The notes below the pieces were generated by a model, which made no database searches, had not been told where the DNA came from, and was given only the letters and a program-made list of their open reading frames with translations. A stretch of 64,000 bases of DNA from Streptomyces sp. NBC_01288 (lineage in GTDB: Bacteria > Actinomycetota > Actinomycetes > Streptomycetales > Streptomycetaceae): assembly GCF_035982055.1 (NCBI RefSeq), contig NZ_CP108427.1:9485001-9549000 (forward strand), read 5' to 3'. Of the stretch, positions 41,319 to 48,533 are shown one piece after another. The position numbers and the translations under genes were made by a program. Numbering within the stretch: the first letter of the stretch is position 1; every line of letters starts with the position of its first letter.

Positions 41319-42322
41319 CGCGTACGTCCTTTCAGGAGCAGGTCGAGGGCGTTGCCCCCGGCGACGGCGGCCCGGTCGGCCGGGGTGAGCCCGGCCGCGT
41401 CCAGACGGGCCACCGGGTCGTCGACGCCCATGTCGAAGGGGTGGTCGGTACCGAGGACCACCCGGTCCGCGCCCACCGCCTCGACGAGATGGCGTAGCGC
41501 GCCCGGGGTGTACACCAGCGCGTCGAACCACATCCGGCGCAGATAGGCGCTCGGTGGTTCGGCGCAGCCGCGCGCGTCCTCCCGTACCTGCCAGGCGTGG
41601 TCGGAGCGGCCGATGTACGTCGGCAGATAGCCCCCGCCGTGTGCCGCCACCAGCTTCAGGCGCGGGAAGCGGTCCAGGACTCCGGTGAAGATGAGCTGCG
41701 AGAGCGCGACCGTCGTCTCCACCGGCTGACCGACCGTGTTTCCCAGGTAGTTGGTGGCCAGGCGCTCGCCGAGGGAGCAGCCCCACGGGTGCACGAAGAC
41801 GACCACACCCAGCTCCTCGGCCCGCTGCCACACCACGTCGTGCGCCGGGTCGGCCAGTTCGCGGCCGTCGACCGTCGTGGAGACGCTGACGCCGTACAGG
41901 CCATGGTCGTTGACCGCCTGGTCGAGCAACGCGACCGCGAGATCCGGGTGTTGGAGCGGGACCGTGCCCAATCCGTACAGCCGGTCGGGTGCGGTGGCGC
42001 AGTGCGCGGCCACGGCCGCGTTCACGGTACGGGCGAGGTGGATCGCGAGGTCCGGGTTCGCCCAGTAGTGGTGCATCGGCATCGGGCCGACCACCTGGAT
42101 GTCGACGCCCATCGCGTCCAGGTCCGCGAGGCGGGTGGTGACATCCGTCAACTTGACTGCCAGGCGCTGGAGTTGGGCGCGGTTGACGGCCATGGACGCG
42201 GGGGAGTGGGCGCGCTGCTCGGCCGTCAGCTCGGCGGCGAGACCCGGGGTGCCCGCGACCAGGGCGTCGGCGGCGGGGACGGCGAGGTGGCCGTGGAAGT
42301 CGACCACGGGCGAGCCGCTCAC
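41315..42322 (-). CDS. Amidohydrolase-2 family (ACMSD-like) decarboxylase/hydrolase
   Basis: A 335-residue TIM-barrel protein. Metal site: HxH in VVDFHGHLAVP, His in VVVFVHPWGCSLG, His in LVAAHGGGYLP and Asp in LGTDHPFDMG, all as in ACMSD, gamma-resorcylate decarboxylase and related non-oxidative decarboxylases. GTG start in a 4-bp overlap with the FAD hydroxylase and 4-bp overlap with the cyclase gene. In an aromatic pathway a decarboxylation of an aromatic or 2-oxo acid is the likeliest role (family knowledge plus context). Confidence 0.88.
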   Translation of the reverse strand: MSGSPVVDFHGHLAVPAADALVAGTPGLAAELTAEQRAHSPASMAVNRAQLQRLAVKLTDVTTRLADLDAMGVDIQVVGPMPMHHYWANPDLAIHLARTVNAAVAAHCATAPDRLYGLGTVPLQHPDLAVALLDQAVNDHGLYGVSVSTTVDGRELADPAHDVVWQRAEELGVVVFVHPWGCSLGERLATNYLGNTVGQPVETTVALSQLIFTGVLDRFPRLKLVAAHGGGYLPTYIGRSDHAWQVREDARGCAEPPSAYLRRMWFDALVYTPGALRHLVEAVGADRVVLGTDHPFDMGVDDPVARLDAAGLTPADRAAVAGGNALDLLLKGRTR

Positions 42323-43443
42323 GCCGCCGCCGTCAGGTTGCCCAGGGTCTCCGACATGATCCGGGCCGGGTCCGCGCCGGGAGTGTCCGGGTGGATCTCC
42401 CAGTCGGCGAGCTGGAGGGAGTTCTCCAGGACCATCCGGACGCGGGGGAGCCGCCGGGCCATGAAGTGGTCCAGGGCCTTCTGGGTCGGCTCGTCGCCCG
42501 TCACCAACTCCGCGAGCAGCACGGCGTCTTCCATGCACATCGCCGCGCCCTGCGCGATCAGCGGCGGACAGGCGTGTGCCGCGTCGCCGATGACCATCGC
42601 GCGGCCCCGGTGCCAGGGCTCGTCGACGAGGATCGCCTCGATCCAGCGGTAGTCCACCGCCGTGTCGTCGGGCAGCGAGGCGAGGATCTGCCCCCAGGTG
42701 CCGCCGTACCCGGCGCCGCGTTCGCGCAGCAGGTCGAGCGGGGCGCGGGGGCCGATCAGGGTGGTGTCGAGGTTCTCGTCGAGGAGGTAGGCGTAGCACT
42801 GGTCGGGGGAGATCGGGCTGTAGCCGGCCTTGAAGCGGGGGCCGCCGTAGTACACCTCGGCGCAGTCCATCTCGGCCGGGCGGTCGGCAACGACCCGGAA
42901 GATCGACATGCCGACGGGGCGGGGCTTGGCGTCGATGCCGATCAGTTCGCGCATCGCCGAGTTGATGCCGTCGGCGCCCACGACGAGGTCGTAGCGGCCG
43001 GTCGTACCGTCGGTGAAGGTCACGTCCACGTGGTCGGGTGTCTGGTCGAGCCGTTCCACGCTCAGCCCGAGGCGGACCCGCACCCCGTGCGCGCGCACCG
43101 CGTCGCACAGCGCGTTCTGTAGATCCGAGCGCAACGCCCCGGCTGTGGAAGGCAGTTCGGGGCCGCCGGTGTGCGGGGTGTTCAACGCGGTGAGCAGCCC
43201 GCCGTCGGCGCGGCGCAGCCGCATGATGTCGAACGGCACCGCCCGGGCCAGCACCCGGTCCAGCACACCCACGGAACGCAGCGCCTTGAGCGCGTTGCCC
43301 TGAAGGGTGATGCCATGGCCCACCCCGAACCACTGCGGAGAGATCTCGGCGAGCTCCACCTCGGCGCCGCGTTGGGCGAGCGCGAGACACAGCACGCTTC
43401 CGGTGATGCCGCCGCCGACGACGAGCACCTTTTGTACGGGCAT
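42319..43443 (-). CDS. FAD-dependent aromatic hydroxylase (salicylate/3-hydroxybenzoate hydroxylase-like)
   Basis: A 374-residue class A flavin monooxygenase: GxGxxG in VLVVGGGITGSVLCLALAQR, LQGNALKALRSVGVLD, DG motif YDLVVGADGINSAMRELI, and GDAAHACPPLIAQGAAMCME. Size and layout fit PHBH-fold single-component hydroxylases without the C-terminal thioredoxin domain. It is the second gene of the minus-strand operon, 37 bp after the ABM gene, and would supply the dihydroxylated ring for the extradiol dioxygenase encoded across the divide (inference). Confidence 0.88.
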   Translation of the reverse strand: MPVQKVLVVGGGITGSVLCLALAQRGAEVELAEISPQWFGVGHGITLQGNALKALRSVGVLDRVLARAVPFDIMRLRRADGGLLTALNTPHTGGPELPSTAGALRSDLQNALCDAVRAHGVRVRLGLSVERLDQTPDHVDVTFTDGTTGRYDLVVGADGINSAMRELIGIDAKPRPVGMSIFRVVADRPAEMDCAEVYYGGPRFKAGYSPISPDQCYAYLLDENLDTTLIGPRAPLDLLRERGAGYGGTWGQILASLPDDTAVDYRWIEAILVDEPWHRGRAMVIGDAAHACPPLIAQGAAMCMEDAVLLAELVTGDEPTQKALDHFMARRLPRVRMVLENSLQLADWEIHPDTPGADPARIMSETLGNLTAAA

Positions 43444-43480
43444 GGGCGATCCTTGCGAACGTAGACAGCGGAGTGGGGGG

Positions 43481-43786
43481 TCAGCCGGAGAAGCGGTCGC
43501 CGAGTTCGTGGAAGTGCTCGACGGTCGGCGGCCCGGCGAAGAACGGCCCGACGAGAGCCCGCCAGCGCCCGAAGGCCTCGGACTCCCGGAAGCCGACGTT
43601 GTGCGCCTCGACCGACTCCCAGCCGACCAGCAGCAGGAAGGTCGTCGGCCGCTCCGCACCGCGCAGCAACTCGGCCCAGCGGAACCCGTCGGCCTCGGCC
43701 AGCACCTCACGGGCCTTGCCGAACACCTCCGCGAACTCCCGCTCACGACCGGCCTCGACGGTCAGCTCGGCATGCTCGACTATCAC
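43481..43786 (-). CDS. Antibiotic-biosynthesis-monooxygenase (ABM) domain protein
   Basis: A 101-residue ferredoxin-like ABM protein: VIVEHAELTVEAGREREFAE, AEADGFRWAELLRGAERPTT, LVGWESVEAHNVGFRESEAF, ending VEHFHELGDRF. The GTG at 43786 has a strong GAGGAGAA ribosome-binding site, whereas an in-frame ATG at 43846 lies in unlike sequence. Such proteins are cofactor-free monooxygenases or, in catabolic loci, muconolactone-isomerase-like or quinol monooxygenases. It is the first gene of the minus-strand catabolic operon. Confidence 0.85.
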   Translation of the reverse strand: MIVEHAELTVEAGREREFAEVFGKAREVLAEADGFRWAELLRGAERPTTFLLLVGWESVEAHNVGFRESEAFGRWRALVGPFFAGPPTVEHFHELGDRFSG

Positions 43787-44219
43787 GTTCTTCTCCTCGG
43801 GAAAGTGGGTGCTCCGAGCCTGCGTGGGCGGTCGATGCACGGTCAACGGATCGAGGCATCGGCAAGGGGGACGTCATGCATCCCGTACGGCGATGGAGCT
43901 GCGGTTCAGCTGTGCGGCGGGGCGCCAAAGGGACAGGGCTTCGGTGTCGGGCGGGCCGGGGATCTCGGACGGCGTCTATCCGCCCCGGCAGGACGCGGTG
44001 GCAGCGGTTGTGTGCCTGACGGCCTGCCGACCGGGCGGCGGATCCGTGCCCGGCGGCCCGCCGATGGAGGAGCGGTTCCGTGTCAGGCGGGCAGCCGATG
44101 GAGCCGCCGTTCTGGGCACGCCGGGCCGGTGATGGCAGGCATCGCGGATCGCCATTTCCGCCGCGCCCCGAGGCTGCCTAGCGTCGACGGCGAGCCCCCA
44201 CCCGTACGAGGAGAGCGCC
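43787..44219. other. 433-bp divergent control region with three GATGGAG repeats
   Basis: No gene is visible. It separates the two catabolic operons. Three related 16-mers occur: GATGGAGCTGCGGTTC (43892-43907), GATGGAGGAGCGGTTC (44063-44078) and GATGGAGCCGCCGTTC (44097-44112). A -10-like TAGCGT (44179-44184) lies 35 bp before GTG 44220. The region is long for Streptomyces and a natural place for LysR or other regulator binding, though the lysR gene lies 6 kb away at the far end of the minus operon. Confidence 0.4.
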
Positions 44220-45194
44220 GTGCCCGATCCACTGCCCACCCATGCCGGACCCTTCGCGCTCGGCACCTTCGCCTCCGGTGCCTCCGGTGAGGCGGGCTTC
44301 CCCGGCCTGGTCACCGGCGACCGCGTGCGCGACCTCTCCGACCTCGTGCCGTCGATCCGCGCGCTGGTCGAGGACTGGGCGGGCTGGCTGCCCCGGCTCG
44401 ACGGCCTGGCCCGGTCCACCGAGGGGACCTGGCACGAGCTGGCCGTGCTGCGCGTCCTGACCCCGATCGAGCCCGGCCAGATCCTGCAGAGCGGCGCCAA
44501 CTACCGCAAGCACGTGGTCGATCTGGTCGCCGCCGAGAAGGAGAGCGTGCACGGCGCCACCCCCGAAGAGGCCCGCGCCGATGCCGAGTCGATGATGGAC
44601 GAGCGCGCCCGCAACGGAGTGCCGTACGTCTTCCTCGGCTCCCCGCGCGCCATCTCCGGTCCCTACGACGACATCGTGCTCCCCGCGCTCGGCGAACAGC
44701 ACGACTGGGAACTCGAACTCGCCCTGGTCATCGGCAAGTCGGGCAAGAACATCGCGGCCGAGGATGCGATGGAGTACGTCGCCGCGTACACGATCAGCAA
44801 CGACCTCACGACCCGTGACCGCCTCTACCGGCCCGACCTCAAGGCCATCGGCACCGACTGGTTCACCGCGAAGAACGCCGACACCTTCCTGCCGACCGGA
44901 CCCTTCCTGGTACCGGCGGCCTTCGTCGGGGACCCCGGGGACCTGAGGATCACCCTGCGCCACAACGGAGTTGTCCGCCAGGACGAGTCCACCAAGGACA
45001 TGATCTTCGACATCCCGCGCCTCATCGCGTACATCTCCACGACCACCACCCTGCGCCCCGGCGACCTCCTGCTCACCGGCTCCCCGGCCGGCAACGGCGC
45101 GCACTGGGGCGTCTTCCTGACGCCCGGCGACGTCGTCGAGTCCGAGATCACCGGCCTGGGCCACCAGCGCAACACCGTCAGGAGCCACGCATGA
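44220..45194 (+). CDS. Fumarylacetoacetate-hydrolase (FAH) family protein 2
   Basis: A 324-residue FAH-superfamily enzyme: PGQILQSGANYRKHVVDLVA, FLGSPRAISGPYDDIVLP, metal ligands in HDWELELALVIGKSGKNIAA, TISNDLTTRDRLYRPDLKAI, TFLPTGPFLVPAAF and GSPAGNG. The protein differs strongly from FAH 1 at 38002 in sequence order and motif spacing, so they are not recent duplicates. GTG start with GAGGAG 6 nt upstream; overlaps the dioxygenase gene by 4 bp. It would act on the ring-cleavage product (inference). Confidence 0.9.
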   Translation: MPDPLPTHAGPFALGTFASGASGEAGFPGLVTGDRVRDLSDLVPSIRALVEDWAGWLPRLDGLARSTEGTWHELAVLRVLTPIEPGQILQSGANYRKHVVDLVAAEKESVHGATPEEARADAESMMDERARNGVPYVFLGSPRAISGPYDDIVLPALGEQHDWELELALVIGKSGKNIAAEDAMEYVAAYTISNDLTTRDRLYRPDLKAIGTDWFTAKNADTFLPTGPFLVPAAFVGDPGDLRITLRHNGVVRQDESTKDMIFDIPRLIAYISTTTTLRPGDLLLTGSPAGNGAHWGVFLTPGDVVESEITGLGHQRNTVRSHA

Positions 45195-46126
45195 GCTTCC
45201 AGCCCATCACCCATCTGCGCCATGTCGACCTGGCCGTACCGGACTTCGCCCGCCAGCGCGCCTTCTACGGCACCACCTGGGGCCTGACCGAGGTCGCCAA
45301 CGACAGCGGAGTCGCCTTCTTCGCCGCCGAGGGCAGCCCGGAGCAGTACATCGTCCGCATCCGCGAGGACGAACGGAAGCGGATGGACCTCGTCGCCTTC
45401 GGGGCCGTGTCACCGGCCGCCGTGGACGAGTTGCACGGGCGGCTGGGACGGGCGGGCATTCAACTCCTCGCCGAACCCGGCGTGTTGGACACCCCCGGCG
45501 GCGGATACGGATTCCGGTTCTTCGACCCGGACGGGCGGGTCGTCGAGGTCTCGGCCGATGTCGAGACGCGCGCTCACCGGAAGATCGAGGAGCGTGAGGC
45601 GATCCCGGTCCGGCTCTCGCACTGTGTGGTCAACTCCCAGGACCCGGAAGGGCTTCGGGACTTCTACGTCCAGCACCTCGGGTTCCGGCTCACGGACACT
45701 CTGTACTCGACGCACATGGGCGACCTCATGTACTTCCTGCGGTGCAGCCCGCTGCACCACTCCTTCGCGATCGCCCGGGGACCCCATGTCTCCCTGCACC
45801 ACGCCTCGTTCGAGATGCGCGGGGTCGAGGAGTACATGCGCGGCACCGGGCGGGCGCTGCGTGCCGGGACCCGGCTGACCTGGGGGCCCGGGCGGCATCT
45901 CGCCGGTGACAACACCTTCTCCTACTTCCACGACCCGCACGGCAACACCGTCGAGTACACGACCGAACTCGCCGTCCTCGAAGAGGACTTGTGGCACCCG
46001 GGGCGGCACGACGTCGACGACCCGATCACGCAGGACCAGTGGGGCACGGCCGACCCGATGAGCGAGTCGGTCGCCAAGGAGCAGTTCAACGACCCCGACG
46101 TGCTGTTCGAAGCGCCGCCGGTCTAA
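45191..46126 (+). CDS. Type I extradiol ring-cleavage dioxygenase (two VOC domains)
   Basis: A 311-residue protein with two VOC modules, as in BphC. The Fe(II) triad His144 (LSHCVVN), His203/204 (VSLHHASFEM) and Glu255 (GNTVEYTTEL) is present, and so are the second-shell residues matching BphC: His189/190 (PLHHSFAI), His236 (GPGRHLAGDN) and Tyr245 (FSYFHDPHG). This strongly supports real extradiol cleavage of a catechol-type ring rather than a glyoxalase. It overlaps FAH 2 by 4 bp, so ring cleavage and product hydrolysis are coupled. Ring substrate unknown. Confidence 0.9.
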   Translation: MSFQPITHLRHVDLAVPDFARQRAFYGTTWGLTEVANDSGVAFFAAEGSPEQYIVRIREDERKRMDLVAFGAVSPAAVDELHGRLGRAGIQLLAEPGVLDTPGGGYGFRFFDPDGRVVEVSADVETRAHRKIEEREAIPVRLSHCVVNSQDPEGLRDFYVQHLGFRLTDTLYSTHMGDLMYFLRCSPLHHSFAIARGPHVSLHHASFEMRGVEEYMRGTGRALRAGTRLTWGPGRHLAGDNTFSYFHDPHGNTVEYTTELAVLEEDLWHPGRHDVDDPITQDQWGTADPMSESVAKEQFNDPDVLFEAPPV

Positions 46127-46168
46127 CCCACCCCTTTGTCGTGAACCACCCGCAGAGAGGCCGCAGTT

Positions 46169-47470
46169 GTGGCAACGATCCTGAAGCACGCCGTGCCCAA
46201 GTCGGAGGTGACCGCCTCGCTCGCCCAGGTGCGCGAGACCGTGACCGGCGTCATCGCGGACATCCGTGCGCGCGGTGACGAGGCGGTGCGCGCCTACTCC
46301 GAGAAGTTCGACAAATGGAGCCCCGACTCCTTCCGGCTGACCGACGAGGAGGTCGAGAAGATCATCGCGTCGGTGCCGCAGCAGGTCATCGACGACATCC
46401 GCTTCGTCCAGGACCAGGTGCGAACCTTCGCCCGCCACCAGCTCGACTCCTTGCGGGAGTTCGAGGTGGAGACCCTGCCGGGAGTGCGGCTCGGGCAGAA
46501 GCACATCCCGGTGCAGGCGGCGGGCGCGTACATCCCCGGTGGCCGTTACCCGCTCACCGCCTCCGCCCACATGACGATCGTCACCGCCAAGGTCGCGGGC
46601 GTGCCCCGGGTCGTGGCCTGCACGCCGCCCATCCACGGGGAGATTCCGGCCGCCACCGTCGCCGCCATGCATCTCGCCGGCGCCGACGAGATCTGGCTGC
46701 TCGGCGGGGTGCAGGCCGTGGCCGCCATGTCCGTCGGCACCGACACGATGCGGCCCGTCAACCTGATCGCCGGGCCCGGCAACGCCTATGTCGCCGAGGC
46801 CAAGCGGCAGTTGTTCGGGGAGATCGGCATCGACCTGTTCGCCGGGCCGACCGAGATCCTGGTCCTCGCCGACGACGAGGCCGACCCGTTCGTGTGCGCC
46901 GTGGACCTGCTCTCCCAGGCCGAGCACGGCCCGGACTCCCCGGCCGTCCTCATCACCACCTCCCGCGAGGTCGCCGAGAAGACCATCGCCGAGGTGGAAC
47001 GCCTCCTGCCCGGCATGCCCACCCGCGACTTCGCCGAGCCCGCCTGGCGCGACCACGGCCAGGTCCACGTCGTCGACACCCTCGACGAGCTGTACACCCT
47101 CGCCGACGAGTTCGCCTTCGAGCACGTGGAAGTCCTGACCGCCGAACCGCGCCTCGCGCTGGAGCGAATGACCCAGTACGGCGCCCTGTTCCTCGGCGAG
47201 GGAACCTGTGTGTCGTTCGGCGACAAGGTCATCGGCACGAACCATGTGCTGCCCACACGTGGTGCCGCGCGCTATACCGGCGGCCTGTGGGTGGGGAAGT
47301 ACCTCAAGACGGTCACCTACCAGGAGGTCACCGACACCGACTCCCAGGCGCTGCTCGGCCGACTGTGCGGGCGGGCGGCCCGCGTCGAGCTGTTCGAGGG
47401 GCACGCGCGCTCCGGCGACGTACGGGCGGCGAGGGCCGCGGGCGACGAGCTGCCCTGGAACACTCCATGA
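46169..47470 (+). CDS. Histidinol-dehydrogenase-like (HpsN-type) NAD-dependent dehydrogenase
   Basis: A 433-residue member of the histidinol dehydrogenase family outside a his operon. Marks: VKAAGAYIPGG-like VQAAGAYIPGGRYPLTASAH, AGPGNAYVAEAKRQLFG, the Zn-ligand segment SQAEHGPDSPAV, FAFEHVEVLTAEP, and TNHVLPTRGAARYTGGLWVG. The TGGLWVGKYLK ending is found in the HpsN/sulfopropanediol-dehydrogenase-like branch, which oxidises other alcohols to acids. Neighbours argue for a role in the catabolic pathway, not histidine synthesis. GTG start; 42 bp after the dioxygenase; 4-bp overlap with the SDR. Confidence 0.88.
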   Translation: MATILKHAVPKSEVTASLAQVRETVTGVIADIRARGDEAVRAYSEKFDKWSPDSFRLTDEEVEKIIASVPQQVIDDIRFVQDQVRTFARHQLDSLREFEVETLPGVRLGQKHIPVQAAGAYIPGGRYPLTASAHMTIVTAKVAGVPRVVACTPPIHGEIPAATVAAMHLAGADEIWLLGGVQAVAAMSVGTDTMRPVNLIAGPGNAYVAEAKRQLFGEIGIDLFAGPTEILVLADDEADPFVCAVDLLSQAEHGPDSPAVLITTSREVAEKTIAEVERLLPGMPTRDFAEPAWRDHGQVHVVDTLDELYTLADEFAFEHVEVLTAEPRLALERMTQYGALFLGEGTCVSFGDKVIGTNHVLPTRGAARYTGGLWVGKYLKTVTYQEVTDTDSQALLGRLCGRAARVELFEGHARSGDVRAARAAGDELPWNTP

Positions 47471-48237
47471 CCCTGGTCGGCCGTACAGCGTTGGTCACTG
47501 GTGGCGGCGGGCCGCTGGGGCGTTCCTTCGCGCTGGCCCTCGCGGACACCGGTGCACGGGTAATCCTGGTCGGGCGCAACGGGGCGGCGCTCGCGGAGGC
47601 GGCGGCACAGGTGGAGAAGGAAGGCGGACAGGCCCGTACGGGAGTGTGTGACGTCTCCGATCCGGCGGCCGTGGACGCGCTCGCCGCCCAACTCGCGGAC
47701 GAGAACGTGTCGTTGCTCGTCAACAACGCCGGAGTCGCCGGTCCTGTACGGCCGTTGGTCGACATCGAACCGGACGAGTGGGACGACGTGTTCGCCGCCA
47801 ACGTCCGGGGCGTGTATCTGATGTGCCGCGCCTTCCTGCCGCCGATGCTCGCGGCCGGGCGCGGTGACATCGTCAACGTCGCTTCGGTGAGCGGCAAGCG
47901 GCCACTCCTCAACCGCACCCCGTACACCGCCTCCAAGATGGCGTTGCTCGGCCTGACCCGGACGCTCGCCGGGGAGGTCGGCCCGCAGGGGATCGCGGTC
48001 AACTCCCTTTCCCCGGGCCCGGTTCGGGGCCCGCGCATGGACCGGAACTTCCGGCTCACCGCCGAACTGACCGGCTGTACGGTCGCCGAGGCCGAGCGCG
48101 ACTTCGCCTCCCGGGCCGCCCTCGGCCGGCTCGTCGAGGAGCACGAGGTCGCGCAGGCGCTCGTGGCGATGCTGGCGATGCCCGGCCTGTGCGGGGCCGA
48201 CATCGACCTGTCAGCCGGGATGATCGCCCCGTCGTAG
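47467..48237 (+). CDS. Short-chain dehydrogenase/reductase, last gene of the plus-strand catabolic operon
   Basis: A 256-residue SDR: TALVTGGGGPLGRSFALALA, VGRNGAALAEA (Arg suggests NADP), NNAGVAGPVRPL, IVNVASVSGKRP and YTASK with intact YxxxK, ending GADIDLSAGMIAPS. The usual late VDGG is LSAG here. It starts in a 4-bp overlap with the dehydrogenase and is followed by a large hairpin (48256-48295), marking the operon end. Confidence 0.9.
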   Translation: MTLVGRTALVTGGGGPLGRSFALALADTGARVILVGRNGAALAEAAAQVEKEGGQARTGVCDVSDPAAVDALAAQLADENVSLLVNNAGVAGPVRPLVDIEPDEWDDVFAANVRGVYLMCRAFLPPMLAAGRGDIVNVASVSGKRPLLNRTPYTASKMALLGLTRTLAGEVGPQGIAVNSLSPGPVRGPRMDRNFRLTAELTGCTVAEAERDFASRAALGRLVEEHEVAQALVAMLAMPGLCGADIDLSAGMIAPS

Positions 48238-48255
48238 CTGAACGGGGTGCGGAAA

Positions 48256-48295
48256 ACGGCGAGGTGGACGGCTGACGAGCCGCCCGCCTCGCCGT
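48256..48295. terminator. Hairpin closing the plus-strand catabolic operon
   Basis: Outer arms ACGGCGAGG (48256-48264) and CCTCGCCGT (48287-48295) are perfect; inner CGGC and GCCG extend the stem around TGACGA. The rest of the 296-bp gap to 48534 holds no gene that I can see; it should contain the promoter of the beta-helix protein. Confidence 0.6.
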
Positions 48296-48533
48296 CGTGC
48301 GTACGGGAGCACACCCGCTATGACGACTCTGTGTGACCGCCATGAAATGGTCCGCCTGATCCGAGGCATCGGGCTCGTATATGTGTGTGCCGCCCGCCTA
48401 TTCCCTGGTTCTCATGGCTGCTTCACTCCCTCGTGCGCACCTTCGGTGCCTCCGCCGGGCCGTCCGCACCCCGCGTTCGACGGTCTGCCGGTCACACTGC
48501 GCGACGGCGCATCGATCCCTGGGAAGGCAAGCA

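Noticed and set aside
46169..47470. Histidine biosynthesis hisD
   Set aside because: The family fits, but no other his genes are adjacent, and it overlaps an SDR and follows an extradiol dioxygenase; the TGGLWVGKYLK end is of the HpsN-like branch.
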